Assembly: GCA_964600225.1 (NCBI GenBank)
Contig: CAZRIT010000042.1
Location: 1 to 16,791, forward strand
Direction: 5' to 3'
DNA from: CAZRIT01 sp964600225
GTDB taxonomy: Bacteria; Bacillota; Clostridia; Christensenellales; CAG-138
Length of the DNA: 16,791 nucleotides
Shown here: piece by piece, positions 5,059 through 12,639 of the stretch
How positions within the stretch are numbered: position 1 is the stretch's first letter
How the letters are laid out: each line of letters opens with the position of its first letter
Notes under the pieces: generated by a model
The model's input: the letters and a program-made list of their open reading frames with translations, nothing else
Database searches by the model: none
Told to the model about the DNA's origin: nothing
Translations under genes and position numbers: made by a program

Positions 5059-8058
5059 TCAGTCGTTGGCCTTCATGGATTCCACCATATCGATGCTGCG
5101 GATGCGCGGCAGCATGAGCGCATCCACCATAAACGTAAACAGCATCGTCACCGCGGCGGCCAGCAGGAAGCTTCTTGGGTACAGCGTGCGGCCGAACATG
5201 ATGCCGTCCACCTCGGCGGTGCGGATGACGAACGCGTGCAGCCACAGCCCGAAGCCGCACCCGAACACCGTGCCGAGGAGGCTAAGCAGGTTTGTCTCGC
5301 GGAAGATGTAGTTGCCCACCTCGCGCTCGTAGAAGCCCAGCACCTTGATGGTGGCCAGCTCCTTTTTGCGCTCGGAGATGTTGATGTTGGTGAGGTTATA
5401 GAGCACAATCAGCGCCAGCGCGCCCGCGCCCGCAATGAGCACATACACGATATAGTTGACGTTGCCGACCATGTTATCGAAGGTTTCGCGGATGGAATCG
5501 TTATACTGCACCAGCGTGACGTCATCATCGGACAGCAATTGCCTGGTCACGGCGTCGCGCGTGGCGGGGGAGGGATCGGCAAGCGCTGCAATCACGCGGT
5601 CGAACGCGGGCGTGCCGACAAAGGCTGTTTGGTAGGCGCTGCTGCTGATGAATACATAGTTGGCCACATAGTTTTCCGTAATGCCCGTTACGGTGAACGT
5701 GGCGGAGGCGTCCGAATCGTTGACGAGCGTGAACGAATCGCCAATGCCGAGGTTCAGCGTTTCGCAAAGCTTTTCGGTGAGCACCACGGTGTCGTCGTCA
5801 AACGGGATATCCGCGCCGCTTCTGCGCTCACGCAGCACGATCAGGCGCTTGAGCCCGTCGGTTTCCTGCGGGACGTAGATATTGACCGAATCGGACGAAA
5901 GCGCAGAGAACATTTCCCCGTTTTCGGCATGCACGGCCAGATGATCGGAAAAGACGGCGGGGTCGTTCAGCCTTGCCGTCAGCGTGGCGTTGGTTTCCAG
6001 CACGCTGCCGCTGTCGAGATAGATGTTGGTATCGTACCGATACAGTTCGCCAAACTGCCGGTTGACGATATCGTTGATGGAATCGTACAGGCCAAAGCCC
6101 GTCAGCAGCAGCGCCATGCAGCCCGCGATGCCGAACACCGTCATGTACAGCCGCTTTTTGTAGCGGAACATGTTGCGGCAGGTGACCTTTTGCGTAAACT
6201 TGAGCCGTTTCCACAATGGGCCGATGCGCTCGAGGAATATCCGTTTGCCCGCCTTGGGCGCGCGGGGGCGCATGAGCACGGACGGCTTGCGGCTAAGCTC
6301 CGATCGGCATGCAATGAGCGTGGCCACGGTGGTGCACACAATGGCGATGGGCGCAATGATCCACGCGATGTTGTGGCGATACACCGTATGGATGCGCGGC
6401 ATGCGGTACATCATGGTGTAGGCCTGGCTGATGACGGTGGGGATCAGCCGAAAGCCCGCGACGGTGCCCAGCGCGCACCCGATGAGGCTTGCCAGCATGC
6501 TGTACCCCAGGTAGTAGGCCATGATGGCGTTGTCGGTGTAGCCCAGGGCCTTCAGGGTGCCAATCTGCGTGCGCTCCTCCTCGACCATGCGCGTCATGGT
6601 GGTCAGCGCAACCAGCGCCGCCACCAGAAACAGGAAGATCGGGAACACCCGCGCGATTGCGCCGATCTTGCCCGCGTTGCTTTCGTAGCTGACAAAGCTC
6701 ACCGTATCGAAGCGGCTGAGCACCTTCCACTCGGGCGGTTCCAAATCGTCCAGTTCGGTCTGCGCATCGTCAATCTTTTGCTGCGCATCGGCCAGCTCCT
6801 GTTCCGCGTCGGCCTCCGTTTCCGCAAGCTCCCGCTCGGCGTCGGCAAATTCCGTTTCCGCATCGGCCAGCTCCCGTTCGCCGTCGGCAATCTGATCTTT
6901 AGCGGTTTGGAGCTTGCCGTGCGCGGTTTTCAGCTCCTTCTGGCCGTCCGCCTCCGCACGGTCGATGGCGGCGATGGCGGCGTGGTATTGATCGTGCGTG
7001 ATCAGGCCCGCGCGTTCGGCCTCCGCCGCGTCGGCGCGCTGCTTGGCGATGTTGCGTTCGAACGCATACTTGGATTCGTAATACTTGTAGTGCGCATAGT
7101 CGTACCTGCCCTGCGCGGTCGTCAGCTCCTGCCGCGCATCGGCCAGCTCCGTGCGCGCATCCTCCAGCTCTTTGTGCGCATCGGCAATGTCATTTCGCAC
7201 GTCCGCGGCGGTTTCGTCGTATTCCGCCTGCGCGTCGTCGATCTCCTGCTGCGCCTCGCCCCTGACCTCGGCAAAGCGCACCTCGGAGCGCGGCAAACCC
7301 AGCGTTTCCAGTTCGCTTACGAACGCATCGACGCGGTTCTCGTACTCCTCGGAAAACGCGTTGAGCGCACTTGCGCCTGCAAGCGTCACAAACGCATCGG
7401 TATACACGTCGAGGCTGTAGCAGGAAAGATCCGCAATCAGGAAAAATTCGATGGAGCCCGCGCCCACGCCCGAGGGCTCGGTTTCGATGGACATGTGATA
7501 GGGCGTTTCGGCCGTGCCGACGATGGTGAACGTATCGAGGGCGTAGGTATCGGCGCGATCCTCGTAATGCTCGTTCTCGGGCGAGATGGTCAGTTGGTCG
7601 CCGATGCCGCAGGTTTCGTGGAACTCGCTCGGGCACACCAGCACGCATTCGCCCGCCGCTTTTGGAAGCCGCCCGCCGTTGAGCACAAAATCGTTGAGAA
7701 ACGCCTCCGTGCCGCGCTTTTCAAGCGGCAGACCGTAGAGGCGCGCAACGTAGCCCGTGCCGTCGGGCAGGGAGAGCACCAGGTCGGTCACCGAAGCGGG
7801 CATGGCCGTGCCGACGCCGGGAAGATTCGACAAAATCGCGATATCATCGTCGGTAACGCCCAGCGTGCCCTTGATATCGGCGTCGAGAATGGCGCAGTCG
7901 TCGTAATAGCGGTCGGCAGTGTCCTCCATATCGGGCGCGGTAGCCAGCAGCCCCGCCAGAAAGCCCGTGCCGATGAACACGATGCCCAGAATCGACAAAA
8001 ACCGCGACAGGCTCGATTTGACGCCGCGCAACAGCAGCTTTCGGTACGTTTTGTTCAC
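5059..8058 (-). CDS. FtsX/MacB-type ABC transporter permease with large coiled-coil extracytoplasmic domain
   Basis: Encodes 999 residues. A first membrane helix (about 20-42) is followed by a large outside region. This includes a long Ala/Glu/Asp-rich coiled coil at about 265-440, with repeats such as ELADARQEL, ELADAETEFADAEREL and ELADAQQKIDDAQTEL. The first FtsX unit has three membrane helices (about 463-487, 512-540, 563-585) with the family motif EEERTQIGTLKALGY. A second unit starts near 638 (YMTVFGIAGCMALLLTGFG), has another outside domain and ends with three helices and the motif ERKKELATIKVLGF. The start is GTG, four bases after the ATPase stop, so the two are coupled. Such ABC pairs act in lipoprotein, peptide or antibiotic handling rather than simple import; the substrate cannot be read from the sequence. 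Confidence 0.9.
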   Translation of the reverse strand: MNKTYRKLLLRGVKSSLSRFLSILGIVFIGTGFLAGLLATAPDMEDTADRYYDDCAILDADIKGTLGVTDDDIAILSNLPGVGTAMPASVTDLVLSLPDGTGYVARLYGLPLEKRGTEAFLNDFVLNGGRLPKAAGECVLVCPSEFHETCGIGDQLTISPENEHYEDRADTYALDTFTIVGTAETPYHMSIETEPSGVGAGSIEFFLIADLSCYSLDVYTDAFVTLAGASALNAFSEEYENRVDAFVSELETLGLPRSEVRFAEVRGEAQQEIDDAQAEYDETAADVRNDIADAHKELEDARTELADARQELTTAQGRYDYAHYKYYESKYAFERNIAKQRADAAEAERAGLITHDQYHAAIAAIDRAEADGQKELKTAHGKLQTAKDQIADGERELADAETEFADAERELAETEADAEQELADAQQKIDDAQTELDDLEPPEWKVLSRFDTVSFVSYESNAGKIGAIARVFPIFLFLVAALVALTTMTRMVEEERTQIGTLKALGYTDNAIMAYYLGYSMLASLIGCALGTVAGFRLIPTVISQAYTMMYRMPRIHTVYRHNIAWIIAPIAIVCTTVATLIACRSELSRKPSVLMRPRAPKAGKRIFLERIGPLWKRLKFTQKVTCRNMFRYKKRLYMTVFGIAGCMALLLTGFGLYDSINDIVNRQFGELYRYDTNIYLDSGSVLETNATLTARLNDPAVFSDHLAVHAENGEMFSALSSDSVNIYVPQETDGLKRLIVLRERRSGADIPFDDDTVVLTEKLCETLNLGIGDSFTLVNDSDASATFTVTGITENYVANYVFISSSAYQTAFVGTPAFDRVIAALADPSPATRDAVTRQLLSDDDVTLVQYNDSIRETFDNMVGNVNYIVYVLIAGAGALALIVLYNLTNINISERKKELATIKVLGFYEREVGNYIFRETNLLSLLGTVFGCGFGLWLHAFVIRTAEVDGIMFGRTLYPRSFLLAAAVTMLFTFMVDALMLPRIRSIDMVESMKAND

Positions 8059-8062
8059 GGTG

Positions 8063-8767
8063 TTACCACTCGATCCTCTCTACGGGCAGCGGATCGGCGT
8101 TGTGCTCGGTTTTGACGATCTGTCCGTTGCGGATATGCACCACGCGGTCGGCCATGGCGGTGATGGCCTGGTTGTGGGTGATGACGATGACGGTTTTGCC
8201 CAAATCGCGGCAGGTATCCTGCAAGAGCTTGAGGATGGACTTGCCCGTTTGATAATCCAGCGCGCCCGTGGGCTCGTCGCACAGCAGAATCTTGGGGTTC
8301 TTGGCCAGCGCGCGCGCAATGGCCACGCGCTGCTGCTCCCCGCCCGAAAGCTGCGCGGGGAAGTTTTGCAGCCGTTCCCCAAGGCCCACGCGCACAAGCG
8401 ACTCGCGCGCATCGAGCGGATGAAGGCAGATTTCGCTTGCCAGCTCCACGTTCTCCTGCGCGGTGAGGTTCTGGACAAGGTTATAAAACTGGAACACGAA
8501 GCCCACGTCGTGACGGCGGTAGGTGGTGAGCTGTTTGCGGTCAAAATCGCTGATGCGCACGCCGTCGAGCCACACCTCGCCCTCGTCGCAGTCATCCATG
8601 CCGCCAAGGATGTTCAGCAGCGTCGTCTTGCCCGCGCCCGACGGGCCCACGATGACGCAGAACTCGCCCTCGTCGAGCGACAGGTTAATGTGGTCGGCCG
8701 CGGCGATGGTTGTATCGCCCATGGTGTAGTATTTGCATACGTCCTTGCAGACAAGGTATTCCGACAT
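8063..8767 (-). CDS. ABC transporter ATP-binding protein (LolD/MacB type)
   Basis: Encodes 234 residues, a single ABC ATPase domain. All motifs are intact: Walker A GPSGAGKTT (41-49), Q-loop FQF (Q93), signature LSGGEQQRVAIARAL (from 140), Walker B ILLCDEPTGALD (160-171) and H-loop ITHN (H198). The sequence YYTMGDTTIAAADHINL at the start and the DEPTGALD motif are typical of the LolD/MacB subgroup that works with FtsX-type permeases, in agreement with the next gene. The ATG at 8767 is chosen because GGAGG lies five bases upstream; a longer frame starting at 8839 would begin within the promoter. It is first in a leftward operon with the permease and the AI-2E-type gene. Confidence 0.95.
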   Translation of the reverse strand: MSEYLVCKDVCKYYTMGDTTIAAADHINLSLDEGEFCVIVGPSGAGKTTLLNILGGMDDCDEGEVWLDGVRISDFDRKQLTTYRRHDVGFVFQFYNLVQNLTAQENVELASEICLHPLDARESLVRVGLGERLQNFPAQLSGGEQQRVAIARALAKNPKILLCDEPTGALDYQTGKSILKLLQDTCRDLGKTVIVITHNQAITAMADRVVHIRNGQIVKTEHNADPLPVERIEW

Positions 8768-8775
8768 GTGCGCCT

Positions 8776-8796
8776 CCGAATAAACGGCCGTTTCGG
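8776..8796. promoter_or_regulatory. Palindrome in the leader of the ABC operon
   Basis: The 12-bp palindrome AAACGGCCGTTT (8782-8793) is flanked by CCGAA on the left and TCGG on the right, extending the symmetry imperfectly. It sits between the promoter and the start codon of the ATPase gene, so it could be an operator or an RNA hairpin. Confidence 0.4.
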
Positions 8797-8838
8797 ACAA
8801 TGGTGACGATACAAATCGCCCGAACGGCATTACAACCA

Positions 8839-8867
8839 ATTATACTGGAATGCGCGGTTATTCGCAA
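8839..8867 (-). promoter_or_regulatory. Sigma-A promoter of the ABC operon
   Basis: On the minus strand, TTGCGA (8862-8867) and TATAAT (8839-8844) are 17 bp apart, about 70 bases upstream of the ATPase start. Confidence 0.75.
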
Positions 8868-8959
8868 CCCGCTATCACGCGTGTATTACAAAAACAACGC
8901 CGCAAACGCACAATTCCGTCACAATCAACGCAATGGAGCAACAAAACATGCGGATTCCC

Positions 8960-8988
8960 TTGCAATATGGCGGCCCGCCGACTATGAT
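8960..8988 (+). promoter_or_regulatory. Sigma-A promoter of the flavodoxin-like gene
   Basis: TTGCAA (8960-8965) and TATGAT (8983-8988) are 17 bp apart. The -10 is also the start of a 9-bp inverted repeat arm (8983-8991). Confidence 0.7.
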
Positions 8989-9039
8989 AGGATGTAGTGA
9001 CCGTGCATTGCGTTTGCCATGCAACAGGGACCTATCATA
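8983..9039. promoter_or_regulatory. 9-bp inverted repeat spanning promoter and leader
   Basis: TATGATAGG (8983-8991) and its exact complement CCTATCATA (9031-9039) enclose 39 bases, inside which TGCAT and ATGCA also pair. The left arm includes the promoter -10, so most of it would not be in the RNA; this favours a DNA-level operator pair over an RNA structure. Confidence 0.45.
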
Positions 9040-9104
9040 CAAATGCGCGCGCCGACCAACCGCGGCTTCGGCCCGTCGGCGACGTTTCAAAGGAGGAATA
9101 CTCT

Positions 9105-9620
9105 ATGATCTCTGCAATACTCTATACCTCAAACTCCGGCTTTACCGGGCAGTATGCGGACCTGCTTGCCGAACGGACGGGGCTGCCCGCCTACGACATC
9201 AAAAACAGCATTCCGCCCGCCGTACTCGGCAAGGAAGTCATCTACCTCGGCTGGCTCATGGCAGGCGGCATCAAGGGCTATGCAAAAACGGCCAAGGCCT
9301 ACGACGTCAAGGCCGTCTGCGGCGTGGGCATGACCCCGCCAAGCGCCATCGTCATGGACGATCTGCGCAAGAACAGCGGCGTGCCCGACCAAACCAAGCT
9401 GTTCTATCTGCACGGCGGGTTCGATATCAACAAGCTGTCGGGCCTGTACAAATGGGTCATGAAGCTCATGTGCAAAAAGATCCGCGCGGATTTGGAATCC
9501 ATTGCCGACCGCACGCCCGAGCAGGAGATTACCTATCAAATGACGCTGGGCGCCGCCAGCAGCGTGGACGCCGAAAACCTGAACGATATTGTGGCCTGGT
9601 ACCAAACGCAAGCCCAATAG
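9105..9620 (+). CDS. Flavodoxin-like domain protein
   Basis: Encodes 171 residues. The N-terminus AILYTSNSGFTGQYADLLA has the flavodoxin layout: a first strand followed by the FMN-phosphate loop (TSNSGFTG) and helix 1. The next elements, AYDIKNS and EVIYLGWLMAGGIKGYAK, resemble the second and third strands of flavodoxin domains of the HemG/FldA-like group. It is probably a soluble FMN-binding redox protein, but its partner is unknown and no neighbouring gene suggests one. The ATG at 9105 follows AAAGGAGG; a longer frame from 8997 lacks support. The leader from the predicted start of transcription is about 110 bases. A shared terminator lies 28 bases after the stop. Confidence 0.82.
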   Translation: MISAILYTSNSGFTGQYADLLAERTGLPAYDIKNSIPPAVLGKEVIYLGWLMAGGIKGYAKTAKAYDVKAVCGVGMTPPSAIVMDDLRKNSGVPDQTKLFYLHGGFDINKLSGLYKWVMKLMCKKIRADLESIADRTPEQEITYQMTLGAASSVDAENLNDIVAWYQTQAQ

Positions 9621-9648
9621 CAGATCCGATGCCCGCAGGCATAATGTG

Positions 9649-9689
9649 AAATCGCATCCGCCCGTAAAACAGGCGGATGCGATTTTGTT
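9649..9689. terminator. Bidirectional terminator between the flavodoxin-like gene and trpS
   Basis: A perfect 14-bp stem pairs AAATCGCATCCGCC (9649-9662) with GGCGGATGCGATTT (9672-9685), with a 9-base loop. The plus strand continues TTTTGTT; the minus strand ends in ATTTCAC, a weaker tract. It lies between convergent genes. Confidence 0.88.
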
Positions 9690-9706
9690 CACGATTGATC
9701 GGCGCG

Positions 9707-10720
9707 CTACGCCTTGACGGAATCGAACCCCATCTTGTGATAGACCTTGCGCACGGTTTTGCGCGCAGAGGCGCTTGCCCTTTCCGCACCCAGGCGAATC
9801 TGCTCGGTCAAATACTGCTTTTCGCTCAACAGCCTTGTAAACTCGGTGCGGATGGGGGAGAGGGTGGCAATCACCGCGTCCGCAACGGCGTCCTTCAATG
9901 CGCCGTAGCCCTTGCCCTCCAGCGAGGCGGCCAGCGTTTCCACGGGCGTATCGGTGCACGACGAGAGGATGGAGAGCAGGTTGTACACGCCCGCGCGCGA
10001 CGGATCGGCCGTGATGACGCCCTCGCTGTCGGTGACGGCACGGCGTATCTTTCTGGCGATGTCGTCGGGCGCATCGAGGATGCGAATGAAGCCGTTGGGG
10101 TTGGGATCGGACTTGCTCATCTTCTTGTCGGGCTCCTGCAGGCTCATGATGCGCGCGCCGATTTTGGGGATGTACGGCTCGGGCACGATGAACGTATCGC
10201 CATAGGCGTTGTTGAAACGGATGGCGATATCGCGCGTCAATTCGACGTGCTGCTTTTGATCGGCCCCGACGGGGATGAGGTGCGCCTGATACAGCAGGAT
10301 ATCGGCGGCCATGAGCACGGGGTAGGTGAACAGCCCCGCGTTGATGTTATCCGCGTGGCGTGCGCTCTTATCCTTAAACTGCGTCATGCGCTGCAGCTCG
10401 CCCATGTAGGTGTTGCAGCTGAGCGCCCAGGTGAGCATGGCGTGCTCGGGCACATGCGACTGGATAAACACCGCCGAGCGGCTCGGGTCGATGCCGCAGG
10501 CCAGAAACAGCGCGAACGTCTCAATGCTGCGCCGCCGCAGCTCCGTCGGGTTTTGGCGGATGGTGACGGCGTGCATATCGGCCACCATGTAGTAGGAATC
10601 AAAATCCTCCTGCATGGCGACAAAGTTGCGCAGCGCGCCAAGGTAGTTGCCAAGGGTCAGGGCGCTGGTGGGCTGAATGCCGCTGAGTACGGTTTTCTTT
10701 TGCGGTTGGGTTGCTTCCAT
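9707..10720 (-). CDS. trpS: Tryptophanyl-tRNA synthetase
   Basis: Encodes 337 residues, the usual length for the compact bacterial enzyme that charges tRNA-Trp with tryptophan. The class I signatures are present: the HIGH-equivalent region GIQPTSALTLGNYLGAL (14-30) and KMSKS (200-204). Other family stretches are YYMVADMHAVT, GELQRMTQFKDK and YPVLMAADILLYQA. The ATG at 10720 follows AAGAGGT at a good distance. The gene lies directly downstream of the RNase P RNA. There is no T-box leader, which many Firmicutes use to control trpS, because only 56 bases separate it from rnpB. A weak promoter may exist in the gap (TTGGCG, 18 bp, TAAATT on the minus strand). Confidence 0.97.
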   Translation of the reverse strand: MEATQPQKKTVLSGIQPTSALTLGNYLGALRNFVAMQEDFDSYYMVADMHAVTIRQNPTELRRRSIETFALFLACGIDPSRSAVFIQSHVPEHAMLTWALSCNTYMGELQRMTQFKDKSARHADNINAGLFTYPVLMAADILLYQAHLIPVGADQKQHVELTRDIAIRFNNAYGDTFIVPEPYIPKIGARIMSLQEPDKKMSKSDPNPNGFIRILDAPDDIARKIRRAVTDSEGVITADPSRAGVYNLLSILSSCTDTPVETLAASLEGKGYGALKDAVADAVIATLSPIRTEFTRLLSEKQYLTEQIRLGAERASASARKTVRKVYHKMGFDSVKA

Positions 10721-10748
10721 GAAAATACCTCTTACAATTTACATCGAT

Positions 10749-10762
10749 GCGGGCGTGCCCGC
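10749..10762 (-). terminator. Small GC hairpin between rnpB and trpS
   Basis: GCGGGC and GCCCGC pair perfectly around two bases just after the RNase P RNA 3' end. No U tract follows, so it may act as a 3'-end stabiliser or pause rather than a full terminator, allowing readthrough into trpS. Confidence 0.4.
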
Positions 10763-10776
10763 CAAACAGTCAGGTT

Positions 10777-11113
10777 GTGAGCAAAGCGTAAGCCGAGTTC
10801 TGTCAATGGACGACCATCTATCTGAGGCCTGTCGTTGCCGAAAGGCTCATGCGATTACAAGGAGCGTAGCGGGCCGCTATTGAATGCTCCCGATTCAATC
10901 TTGCACCGAATGGGGTTTACAGCGCGCTTTCGTCGCCGAAACGCGGGTGAGCTCTTACCTCGCCTTTCCATCCTTACCCGTAAAACGGGCGGTTTCTTTC
11001 TGTTGCACTTTCCCTGGAGTCGCCTCCGCCGGGCGTTATCCGGCATTCTGCCCTATGGTGCTCGGACTTTCCTCACCCCGCAAAAACGGGGCGCAGTCGT
11101 CTGCTTTACTCAC
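10777..11113 (-). ncRNA. rnpB: RNase P RNA, bacterial class A-like
   Basis: This is the catalytic RNA of RNase P, which trims the 5' ends of tRNA precursors. On the minus strand the conserved segments occur in order: GAGGAAAGTCCGAGC near the 5' end, CAGGGAAAGTGCAACAGAAA, ACCGCCC, GGTAAGGATGGAAAGGC, GGTAAGAGCTCACC, TGTAAACCCC, and ACAGAACTCGGCTTA near the 3' end. The ends are set by the P1 stem, GTGAGTAAAGC (minus strand of 11103-11113) pairing with GCTTTGCTCAC (minus strand of 10777-10787). Exact mature ends may differ by a few bases. Class A rather than the Bacillus class B is inferred from overall shape and is less certain. It lies 24 bases after the zinc-ribbon gene and may be co-transcribed. 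Confidence 0.95.
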
Positions 11114-11137
11114 AATATTCGGTTGTTGCTTTATCCG

Positions 11138-11866
11138 TCAGCCCTCGGGCTTATCGGCATACAGGATGCGGCCGCAGTTTTCGCATTCCACCACCGTATC
11201 GGTGATGGCGATGCGCTTCAGCGTCGTCATCGGAAGCGACATATTGCACCCGCCGCACTTGGCGTTGACCACCTTGGCGATGGGCACGGGGTGGTGCTGC
11301 TTGGCCTTGTTGTAGCGGGAAAGCAGCGTGGCTTCCACCTGCTTTTGGAGCTTTAAAAGCGTTTCGTCGCAGGCCTTCAGCTCGTCGGCGCTGAGGTTTC
11401 GCTCCTTTTCACAGGTGACGCGCAGCTGATCGTATTCCTTCTTGGCCTTGCCCGCGGTCAGGCGCGTCTGCTGATACTTTTCGGCGGCGGCGTCCAGCTC
11501 GCCCTGTACCGATTTGGCCTCCCGCACGGCGGCGGCGATTTCGCGGCCGAGCTTTTCCACGTCGCCGCGCAGCTCCGTCATTTCCTCGGCGGTGCTTTCC
11601 TCGTCGCCCGAGATGGTCGAAAGCTCGCCCATCTCCATGTCCAGGCGGTTTTCCAGCTTGTCAACCTGATCGAGCAGCTTTTTGAGCTGCTGCTCGCGCG
11701 CTTCCATATCCTCGTTCAATTTGGCAATGGTCGCCTGCTGCGTTTTCAACAGCTTGTGCAGCTTGTTGAATTGCAGCCTGGCGGGCGTGGAACGGATGGC
11801 CGTCTCCACGCGTGCCTTTTCGATTTCTGCTTCCTGATACGCCCACAGGGCGTCGAGTTTGCTCAT
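11138..11866 (-). CDS. Coiled-coil protein with C-terminal C4 zinc ribbon (COG1579-like)
   Basis: Encodes 242 residues. Residues about 10-185 are a nearly continuous coiled coil rich in Glu, Lys, Leu and Ala. The C-terminus carries a zinc ribbon with C204-GG-C207 and C228-EN-C231 (KCGGCNMSLP...VVECENCGRIL). This layout is the widespread C4-type zinc-ribbon family often found next to nif3-like genes; its function is not established, and nucleic acid binding is only inferred. The start at 11866 is chosen because GGAGG lies seven bases upstream; the ATG at 11872 is too close to that site. The nif3-like stop (11869) is three bases away, so the genes are translationally linked. Confidence 0.9.
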   Translation of the reverse strand: MSKLDALWAYQEAEIEKARVETAIRSTPARLQFNKLHKLLKTQQATIAKLNEDMEAREQQLKKLLDQVDKLENRLDMEMGELSTISGDEESTAEEMTELRGDVEKLGREIAAAVREAKSVQGELDAAAEKYQQTRLTAGKAKKEYDQLRVTCEKERNLSADELKACDETLLKLQKQVEATLLSRYNKAKQHHPVPIAKVVNAKCGGCNMSLPMTTLKRIAITDTVVECENCGRILYADKPEG

Positions 11867-11868
11867 GA

Positions 11869-12639
11869 TCATTCCTCCAAACGGCGCGTGTATGGGCTTG
11901 CGTCCGCATGCGCCAACTGATATTGTACATCATCGGTAACCTTCTGTAAACGGTCAATCCACGGCCGCAGCACGACTTTTTCGGTTTCGTAGTGCCCCGC
12001 GCTGATGCACGGTATGCCCAAAGCGAGGATATCGTGCGCCTGATGGTGCGTGATATCGCCCGTGATAAACACGTCTGCGCCGACGGCCTTTGCATCCTTT
12101 GCGGCGAATGCGGCCGAGCCGCCCAGCACCGCGACGCGGCGGACGGGCGCGTCGAGCGGGCCGATAAGCTGCGCGCGGACGCCCAGCGTGCGCTCGGTAA
12201 AGGCCGTAAACGCCGCCAGCGTCGTTTCCTTTATTATTGTGCCCACGCGGCCCATGCCGTCGCCGAAGGGCACGGGGTTTGTTAAACCCAGCACGTCCGC
12301 AAGCACATCGTTGACGCCGCCTGCCGCGTTATCCAGATTGGTGTGGGATGCGTACAGCCCGATGCCGTGGCGGATGAGGATGTATGCCGCAGCGGTCTGC
12401 GGATCGTCGGGCAGCATGTGGCGCACGGGACGGTAGAACAGCGGGTGGTGGGTCAGCACCATGTCAAATTGTCCGTCTACGGCCTCCCGGGCCACCTCCA
12501 CGGAGCAATCCAGCGCTACCAGCACGCGCCGCACCGCATCCTGCTCGGGCCCGATGAGCAGGCCCACGTTATCGCCCTCCTCGGCCAGCGTCGGCGGCGC
12601 GATCTGTTCCAGCCGGGCAATCCAATCCTGTAATTTCAT
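11869..12639 (-). CDS. Nif3-like dinuclear metal centre protein
   Basis: Encodes 256 residues of the NIF3/YbgI/YqfO family, which has a two-metal site and is often labelled GTP cyclohydrolase 1 type 2 homologue; the true reaction is unproven. The metal-site residues are visible: THHP (63-66), SHTNLD (98-103), GDITHH (204-209) and GHYETE (215-220), with DNVG near the start (23-26). The length fits the short form that lacks the PII-like insert found in B. subtilis YqfO. The ATG at 12639 overlaps the trmK stop as ATGA, and GGGAGG lies upstream at a good distance. Pairing with trmK matches the yqfN-yqfO order known in Bacilli. Confidence 0.94.
   Translation of the reverse strand: MKLQDWIARLEQIAPPTLAEEGDNVGLLIGPEQDAVRRVLVALDCSVEVAREAVDGQFDMVLTHHPLFYRPVRHMLPDDPQTAAAYILIRHGIGLYASHTNLDNAAGGVNDVLADVLGLTNPVPFGDGMGRVGTIIKETTLAAFTAFTERTLGVRAQLIGPLDAPVRRVAVLGGSAAFAAKDAKAVGADVFITGDITHHQAHDILALGIPCISAGHYETEKVVLRPWIDRLQKVTDDVQYQLAHADASPYTRRLEE

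Noticed and set aside
4370..5311. A 313-codon plus-strand frame over the AI-2E-type gene
   Set aside because: Composition is dominated by His, Asp, Arg and Ala runs, typical of an antisense shadow; the minus-strand frame carries the conserved family motifs.
5032..8115. A 1027-codon open frame on the plus strand, opposite the FtsX permease gene
   Set aside because: It mirrors the permease along its whole length and is rich in His, Arg, Gly and Val as expected from the antisense of GC-rich codons. It has no ribosome site and no recognisable domain. The permease frame has clear membrane helices and FtsX motifs.
10721..10776. T-box leader for trpS
   Set aside because: Only 56 bases separate rnpB from trpS and no T-box sequence is visible.
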